From NCBI GenBank assembly GCA_030152805.1, contig JASLIG010000106.1, forward strand, positions 1-15,866: 15,866 nt of DNA, in the 5' to 3' direction. Positions within the stretch are counted from its first letter, which is position 1, and each line of letters opens with the position of its first letter. A model generated the notes under the pieces. The model was given only the letters and a program-made list of their open reading frames with translations. It did no database searches and was not told where the DNA came from. Source of the DNA: Solirubrobacterales bacterium (GTDB lineage: Bacteria > Actinomycetota > Thermoleophilia > Solirubrobacterales > 70-9). Of the stretch, positions 12,432-15,866 are shown in pieces. A program made the position numbers and the translations under genes.

Positions 12432-12439
12432 CCTTCCTT
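12432..12439 (-). promoter_or_regulatory. Ribosome binding site of the repeat protein
   Basis: AAGGAAGG on the minus strand lies 8 nt before the ATG at 12423. The 88-bp gap to the upstream gene also has a weak GGGCT/AGCCC hairpin (12472-12489) and a possible CAAACT -10 box, so an extra promoter is possible. Confidence 0.45.
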
Positions 12440-12511
12440 ACTCGAGTTTGTTCTCGCCGGGGATCTCATGAGGGCTCCCGGCGCAGCCCTGGTTTCCGGG
12501 TCGCGGGGGAC

Positions 12512-13630
12512 CTAGCCAGGGCGCTCGAGCGCGCAGACGAAGGGGGTGGGGGCACGGAAATCCGGGCCCATCCCGAGCCTGCGACTTGCCGCCGGGACTG
12601 CCAGCGCGAGCAACGCGAGCAGCGCGACGATGGGGGTGAAAGGAGAGTTGGACGAGCCGGCCCCCGTTTGCGAGGACCCGGGGGGCGGCGCCGGCGCGTC
12701 GAGCGGAGCACGCCCGTCGTGGGAGCCCCCGGCGATGCCGCCACCGGTGAAGTAGGCCATCGCGCCCGAAGGGACCAGCACCATGGGGCTCGGATGCCGG
12801 AGTCCGGACGCTTCGGCCTGGGGGCCCTCGCTCCTCGTGCTCTCGCCGAGGTAGCCGGCGCGCAACGCGTTGGTCAGGCCTGTCTCGGCGATGTGGGTCG
12901 TCGACTCGCCGACCACGAGTCCGCTCTGCGGAAGCGGAAGGCGCGCAGCAGGGGGGAAGGGAGCGGGACTGGCTGGGAGGGCCGGAGCTTCGGCCTGGCC
13001 GGCAATGCCGGAAATGAGTTGGATCGCCATCGGAATCACGAGGTCGGATACACCGCCGATCGGGGCGGCAACTTCACGCACCGTCGCCTCGGCGAACTCG
13101 AAGATCCGGGGAGATGGATCCACTCGGGCCGGAACGAGTGCGTCCGTTCGGGCCGAGTCGCGAACCCCGCCAGGAAGCTCTGCGGCGTTGCGGGCCGTCG
13201 AATCCAGGTCGGCACGATCCTGGGCGATTCCGGCCACCGTTCCGCTGCTTGGCGGCTCGACGGCCCGTGAAGCCGAGGAGGCGGCCGAATCGACCGCTGC
13301 TTTCGCCGGCGATGCCGACGAAGCTTCCCGGGTCGCCGCCGCCAACTCCGTCGTTGCAGTCTCTGCCCCGCTGGTCGAGTTGGATGCCTTCGTCTTCACT
13401 TCCTCCACCACCGCGGCTGGCGCGGGCTGTTCCGCCACGGGCACCGGCGCCGAAGCTTCAGAAGTCGAGTTGGGAACCGGCGCGGCGGCCGGCGTCTGGG
13501 GAAGCGGTACTTCGATGCCCGGTTCGGCGCGCGCCGTAGAGACGAGAGAGAGCAGCGCCAGTGAGCAGAGAATCGCGACGCCGAGGATGGGAAGGCGTCG
13601 CCCCGATCTGTTTTCCGTCAGGAACCGCAC
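12512..13630 (-). CDS. Ala/Ser/Pro-rich surface protein with C-terminal membrane anchor
   Basis: This 372-residue protein of unknown family has an N-terminal signal peptide (VRFLTENRSGRRLPILGVAI, a hydrophobic core, then VSTARA before EPG). A long low-complexity region rich in Ala, Ser, Pro and Thr follows (for example PVAEQPAPAAVVEEV). A hydrophobic helix near the C-terminus (PFTPIVALLALLALAVPA) is followed by SRRL and a short conserved-looking tail, PDFRAPTPFVCALERPG. The pattern of signal peptide, flexible stalk, membrane helix and arginines resembles proteins handled by sorting enzymes, but there is no LPXTG or PEP motif. GTG 13630 is chosen because the codons before it are AT-rich and TAGCCT ends 8 nt upstream; ATG 13666 is an alternative. 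It lies 88 bp upstream of the repeat protein gene. Confidence 0.7.
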   Translation of the reverse strand: MRFLTENRSGRRLPILGVAILCSLALLSLVSTARAEPGIEVPLPQTPAAAPVPNSTSEASAPVPVAEQPAPAAVVEEVKTKASNSTSGAETATTELAAATREASSASPAKAAVDSAASSASRAVEPPSSGTVAGIAQDRADLDSTARNAAELPGGVRDSARTDALVPARVDPSPRIFEFAEATVREVAAPIGGVSDLVIPMAIQLISGIAGQAEAPALPASPAPFPPAARLPLPQSGLVVGESTTHIAETGLTNALRAGYLGESTRSEGPQAEASGLRHPSPMVLVPSGAMAYFTGGGIAGGSHDGRAPLDAPAPPPGSSQTGAGSSNSPFTPIVALLALLALAVPAASRRLGMGPDFRAPTPFVCALERPG

Positions 13631-13638
13631 GAACCATG

Positions 13639-13644
13639 AGGCTA
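13639..13644 (-). promoter_or_regulatory. Candidate -10 box for the surface protein gene
   Basis: TAGCCT on the minus strand ends 8 nt before GTG 13630. A second candidate, TAGAAT (13672-13677), ends 5 nt before ATG 13666. Either could drive the two-gene surface unit. Confidence 0.4.
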
Positions 13645-13690
13645 CCCAATATTCGTCCAAATTCATCCCAAATTCTAAAGTTCTCCAATA

Positions 13691-13703
13691 CCTCAATTTG
13701 AGG
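13691..13703. promoter_or_regulatory. Perfect palindrome, operator candidate 1
   Basis: CCTCAA-T-TTGAGG has 6-bp arms with a single central base. It covers the position expected for the -35 of the TAGAAT promoter, so a bound protein could block or recruit RNA polymerase there. Confidence 0.4.
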
Positions 13704-13718
13704 TCGAGATTGAGCCAA

Positions 13719-13729
13719 GCATGAAATGC
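13719..13729. promoter_or_regulatory. Short palindrome, operator candidate 2
   Basis: GCAT-GAA-ATGC lies between two longer palindromes in the AT-rich region upstream of the surface protein gene. It is short, so chance is possible. Confidence 0.2.
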
Positions 13730-13744
13730 CTGCGTCCACGCAAG

Positions 13745-13759
13745 GCCGCAAATTGCGGC
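13745..13759. promoter_or_regulatory. Perfect palindrome, operator candidate 3
   Basis: GCCGCAA-A-TTGCGGC has 7-bp arms and one central base. It lies 54 bp past the DUF6458 stop, so it could also serve as a transcription end for that operon, but no T-run follows on the minus strand. Confidence 0.35.
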
Positions 13760-13813
13760 GGTCCGCAACCATCGAATTGTTAAGGCGAGCCCGGGAGACG
13801 CGCGCGGGCGGCG

Positions 13814-14068
13814 TCAGTAACGCGGCGGAAGGTCGCGACGTTCTTGGGCGGCCACGGCGTCGCGCTGTTCCGTGGCGGCAACTTCGCGCCGGCGAGCGCG
13901 GTCAGACCAAATCGCCTCTTGGAAGAAGGAGAGGACCAGTCCGGCGGCACCGGCGATCATCAGGATCAGGCCGACGGTGTCGATGCTGACGCCCTGCACG
14001 TGGAGGTTGGTCGCGAACTTGAGGATCGCGCCGACCGCGATCAGGAATATCGCTCCAGCGATGGTCAC
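13814..14068 (-). CDS. DUF6458 family small membrane protein
   Basis: This 84-residue protein has two hydrophobic helices. The first is TIAGAIFLIAVGAILKFATN and the second is DTVGLILMIAGAAGLVLSFF; a conserved VQGVSID linker lies between them. A charged tail (RARRREVAATEQRD) follows. This matches the small actinobacterial DUF6458 family, whose members usually read MTIGGSI...GVDL...VGWILMVVGALGLV. The function is unknown. The start is GTG (14066-14068), 10 bp after the stop of the glycosylase gene, so it is the third gene of the operon. No clear ribosome binding site is seen. The tail of about 30 residues is rich in Arg and Glu and likely cytoplasmic. Confidence 0.8.
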   Translation of the reverse strand: MTIAGAIFLIAVGAILKFATNLHVQGVSIDTVGLILMIAGAAGLVLSFFQEAIWSDRARRREVAATEQRDAVAAQERRDLPPRY

Positions 14069-14078
14069 GGCTTCTCGG

Positions 14079-14849
14079 CTACCCGGCTGCCGGGGCCTGG
14101 CAAACCGGGCACCAGTACGTGGTGCGGTTGGCGTCGCCCTGGCCGCGGGAGCGGATTGGGGCGGCGCATCTCGGGCAGGGACGACCGGCGCGCTTGTAGA
14201 CGGAGCGGTCCTGGCGCCCCTCGTCGGCCGCCTGCTGCATGAGGTCGTGGGCGGCCTGGATGACCTGGCGGAGCTGCTCGCCGCTCAGCTCGGCGAGCGG
14301 TTGCCAGGGATCGAGGCGGGCGGCAAAGCAGGCCTCGCTCTTGAAGATGTTGCCGATGCCGGCGACGAGGTGCTGGTCGAGCAGGGCGTCGCCGATCTCT
14401 TGCTCGGAAGCACTGAGCAGCTGCCGGGCGATCGGCTCCGGGTCGAAGTCGGCGACGAGAATGTCCGGCCCGAGGCGGGTCAGCAGCGGATCGCGCCGCA
14501 GTGCGGCTGGGCTGAGCACGCGCAGCGTCGGTCCGCCGAACTGGACAGCTTCCGAGCGCTCACCGCGCAGCACCGCCCAGGCCGATCCAGGGGGCCTGCG
14601 CCAGCCGTCGCCGCGCGGGTAGACGTGCCAGGAGCCGCTCATGCCGAGGTGGCTGTGCAGCGTCAGCTCGCCGAAGCGCAGGACCAGATGCTTGCCGTGG
14701 GCGTCCACCCCCTCCAGGGTCAGGCCGTCGAGGCGCTCGACTCCAGCGGCGCGCCCGCGCGGATTCGGAGCGCTCACCTCGACCCGCTCGCCGTCGAGCG
14801 CCGCGCCGATCCGCCGCGCCGCGCGCAGGATCGTGTCGCCCTCGGCCAC
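14079..14849 (-). CDS. nei: Fpg/Nei-family DNA glycosylase/AP lyase
   Basis: This 256-residue base-excision repair enzyme removes oxidised bases and cuts the AP site by beta/delta elimination. It begins VAEGDTILRAARRIG, matching the Nei-type (M)PEGDT N-terminus with Glu kept but Ala in place of the catalytic Pro. Other landmarks are the conserved Lys in AHGKHLVLRF, the HSHLGMSGSW segment, the helix-two-turn-helix LLDQHLVAGIGNIFKSEA, and a C-terminal zinc finger (CPRC...CPVC) with the expected Arg in DANRTTYWC. The length suits Nei2-type actinobacterial proteins. GTG 14849 lies one base after the stop of the upstream gene, whose TGAGG end may serve as ribosome binding site. The frame is open upstream to 15083 but that part is a shadow of the BtrH-like gene. 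Confidence 0.88.
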   Translation of the reverse strand: MAEGDTILRAARRIGAALDGERVEVSAPNPRGRAAGVERLDGLTLEGVDAHGKHLVLRFGELTLHSHLGMSGSWHVYPRGDGWRRPPGSAWAVLRGERSEAVQFGGPTLRVLSPAALRRDPLLTRLGPDILVADFDPEPIARQLLSASEQEIGDALLDQHLVAGIGNIFKSEACFAARLDPWQPLAELSGEQLRQVIQAAHDLMQQAADEGRQDRSVYKRAGRPCPRCAAPIRSRGQGDANRTTYWCPVCQAPAAG

Positions 14850-14850
14850 C

Positions 14851-15813
14851 TCAGGCGAGCGCGGTCCAGAGGCGTTGCTCGGCCTCGGCGACGCGGTGGG
14901 CAGCGGTGTCGATCTCGCCCCAGAGGGCTGGGTCGGGCCGCTCGCGCTCGCTGGCGGCGTGGAACGCCTCGGCCAGCTCGGTCCAGCGCGCCGCCGCCGC
15001 CGCGGCGAGCGGCGCCTGCGGCTTTCCCGCCTCCTCGAGGAAACGCGAGTACATGAGGCGGAAGGCGCCGCCGCCGGTGCCACGGCGCTCGATCACCTGG
15101 TAGCCGAAGCGGGCGCACCACTGCCAGTCCTCGGCCACCTCGGGCCACGAGCCGGCCTCGGCGGCGAGCCGGTCGAGCGCGGGCAGGCCGCCGAACTCGC
15201 CGAACGGCGGCTCCAGCATCTCGCTCGCCGCCCGCGCGATCGCCCGCGGCACCGCCGCCTCCAGCGCCGCCCGGTCGATCGCCTCGCCGACCGTGAACAT
15301 GTGGCCTTCCAGCGGGTAGGCGGGATGGCCGCTGTGGCGCGCCCGGGCGAGGTTCTCCAGCCGCGTCGTCTGCAGCTCCTCGCAGCCGGTGTCGGAGAGG
15401 TGGGCGACCTCGGCGTCGGAGCCGGCCAGAACCACCGCGTGCCCGGGGAAGTGGGCTGAGTTGCCGTAGTGGTCGAGGTGGTAGATGTCGGTGAGCAGGA
15501 GGACCGGCGCCCCGCCGTCGACCTCCGTCCGCGCCGCCTCCCAAGCGTCGCCGTCGCCCTCGGGGAAGGTCTGCATCTGCAGCGCCGTGCCGGTCAGGTC
15601 GCGGAAGCTCTCCTCGAGCCGGGCCGTGCGTCCGTTGAACCACCGGCTCGGCGAGGTGCCGTCGATCACCAGGTAGTAGAAGCCGGCGCCGGCGCCGAGG
15701 CCGAACGCCATCTCCTCGCTGATCGCGATCCCGTGGAAGGCGAGCAGGTTTCGCAGCGCGGTCGAGCCGCAGTGCTCGCCGGGCGTGTGGACGTAGCCGG
15801 GGACCGATGACAT
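14851..15813 (-). CDS. BtrH-like acyltransferase/peptidase-fold protein (BtrH_N + DUF4872)
   Basis: This 320-residue protein matches the BtrH N-terminal domain followed by a DUF4872-like C-terminal domain. BtrH of butirosin biosynthesis transfers an acyl chain from carrier protein to the aminoglycoside, with a papain-like fold. The N-terminus GEHCGSTALRNLLAFHGI gives the likely nucleophile Cys15, and PGHAVVLAG gives His125. HLSDTG gives Asp141, together a plausible catalytic triad. FGLGAGAGFYYL is a typical oxyanion-side segment. The C-terminal half is helical. No aminoglycoside or carrier-protein gene is nearby, so the acyl donor and acceptor are unknown. ATG 15813 follows a TAACAAT box. It heads the operon with nei and the DUF6458 gene and is divergent from the gene at the right edge. 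Confidence 0.82.
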   Translation of the reverse strand: MSSVPGYVHTPGEHCGSTALRNLLAFHGIAISEEMAFGLGAGAGFYYLVIDGTSPSRWFNGRTARLEESFRDLTGTALQMQTFPEGDGDAWEAARTEVDGGAPVLLLTDIYHLDHYGNSAHFPGHAVVLAGSDAEVAHLSDTGCEELQTTRLENLARARHSGHPAYPLEGHMFTVGEAIDRAALEAAVPRAIARAASEMLEPPFGEFGGLPALDRLAAEAGSWPEVAEDWQWCARFGYQVIERRGTGGGAFRLMYSRFLEEAGKPQAPLAAAAAARWTELAEAFHAASERERPDPALWGEIDTAAHRVAEAEQRLWTALA

Positions 15814-15836
15814 GAGGGAATTGTTACCCCTATCCT
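15807..15836 (+). promoter_or_regulatory. Promoter reading off the right edge
   Basis: ATGACA (15807-15812, one base from TTGACA) is followed after 18 bp by TATCCT (15831-15836), 10 nt before ATG 15847. This is the best -35/-10 pair in the window. The -35 overlaps the start codon of the divergent BtrH-like gene. Confidence 0.5.
15820..15826 (-). promoter_or_regulatory. Candidate -10 box for leaderless BtrH-like gene
   Basis: TAACAAT on the minus strand ends 6 nt before the ATG at 15813. There is no ribosome binding site. It interleaves with the divergent promoter, so the two may interfere. Confidence 0.45.
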
Positions 15837-15846
15837 GCTGCGCCGG

Positions 15847-15866
15847 ATGGAAAGCACGGAGAAGAG
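15847..15866 (+). CDS. Start of a divergent gene (only six codons visible)
   Basis: ATG 15847 opens a frame reading MESTEK to the window end. The only support is the well-formed promoter upstream and the divergent layout, so identity cannot be judged. Confidence 0.35.

Noticed and set aside
10771..12471. Two long plus-strand open frames (10771-11568 and 11587-12471) rich in Val/Gly/Ala
   Set aside because: They are antisense shadows of the repeat protein gene. Repetitive GC-rich codons leave the opposite strand without stops, while the minus-strand frame has a signal peptide, a ribosome binding site and clean repeat structure.
14850..15083. N-terminal extension of the glycosylase
   Set aside because: The AEGDT motif must sit at the N-terminus for catalysis and the extension is the shadow of the BtrH-like gene.

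Overview
The window looks like chromosomal DNA from a high-GC actinobacterium, most likely a soil Thermoleophilia (Solirubrobacterales-type) lineage. This is inferred from the strong G/C bias, the many start codons preceded by a -10 box instead of a ribosome binding site, and the family mix: a DUF6458 protein, a DUF1385 protein, methylmalonyl-CoA epimerase and system I cytochrome c maturation genes. No plasmid, phage, insertion sequence, CRISPR, tRNA or rRNA was recognised. Genes are densely packed; the longest gene-free stretch is about 230 bp.

Layout. 1-1797 (minus): ccmA-ccmB-ccmC, the haem-handling part of cytochrome c maturation, with ccmC cut by the window edge. 1852-4393 (plus): a small secreted protein, a SAM methyltransferase and an ATP-grasp ligase, the last two probably co-transcribed. 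4415-6013 (minus): an aldehyde dehydrogenase, divergent from rarA (6184-7542, plus). A 129-bp element with 27-bp inverted ends lies between these two promoters. 7543-7773: convergent intergenic region with three strong hairpins. 7774-8610 (minus): a TSUP/TauE-like permease, divergent from a plus-strand run of DUF1385 protein, methylmalonyl-CoA epimerase, a 75-residue protein and a methyltransferase; the last three are joined by one-base TGATG overlaps. 10840-13630 (minus): a two-gene cell-surface unit, with a low-complexity C-terminally anchored protein upstream of a secreted Gly/Asp/Asn-rich protein built from four alternating repeat units. 13814-15813 (minus): a BtrH-like acyltransferase, an Nei-type DNA glycosylase and a small DUF6458 membrane protein in one tight operon, divergent from a gene that starts at the right edge.

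Most notable points: (i) the ABAB repeat protein with Q/N-rich, curlin-like motifs and Cys-Gly-Cys/His-rich linkers, together with its upstream partner; (ii) short palindromic elements translated in frame inside two conserved genes (rarA and the TSUP permease), resembling coding palindromic elements; (iii) the long inverted-repeat element between the aldehyde dehydrogenase and rarA promoters; (iv) a consistent leaderless-promoter grammar, which corrects several start sites; (v) an Nei glycosylase with Ala where the catalytic N-terminal Pro is expected.
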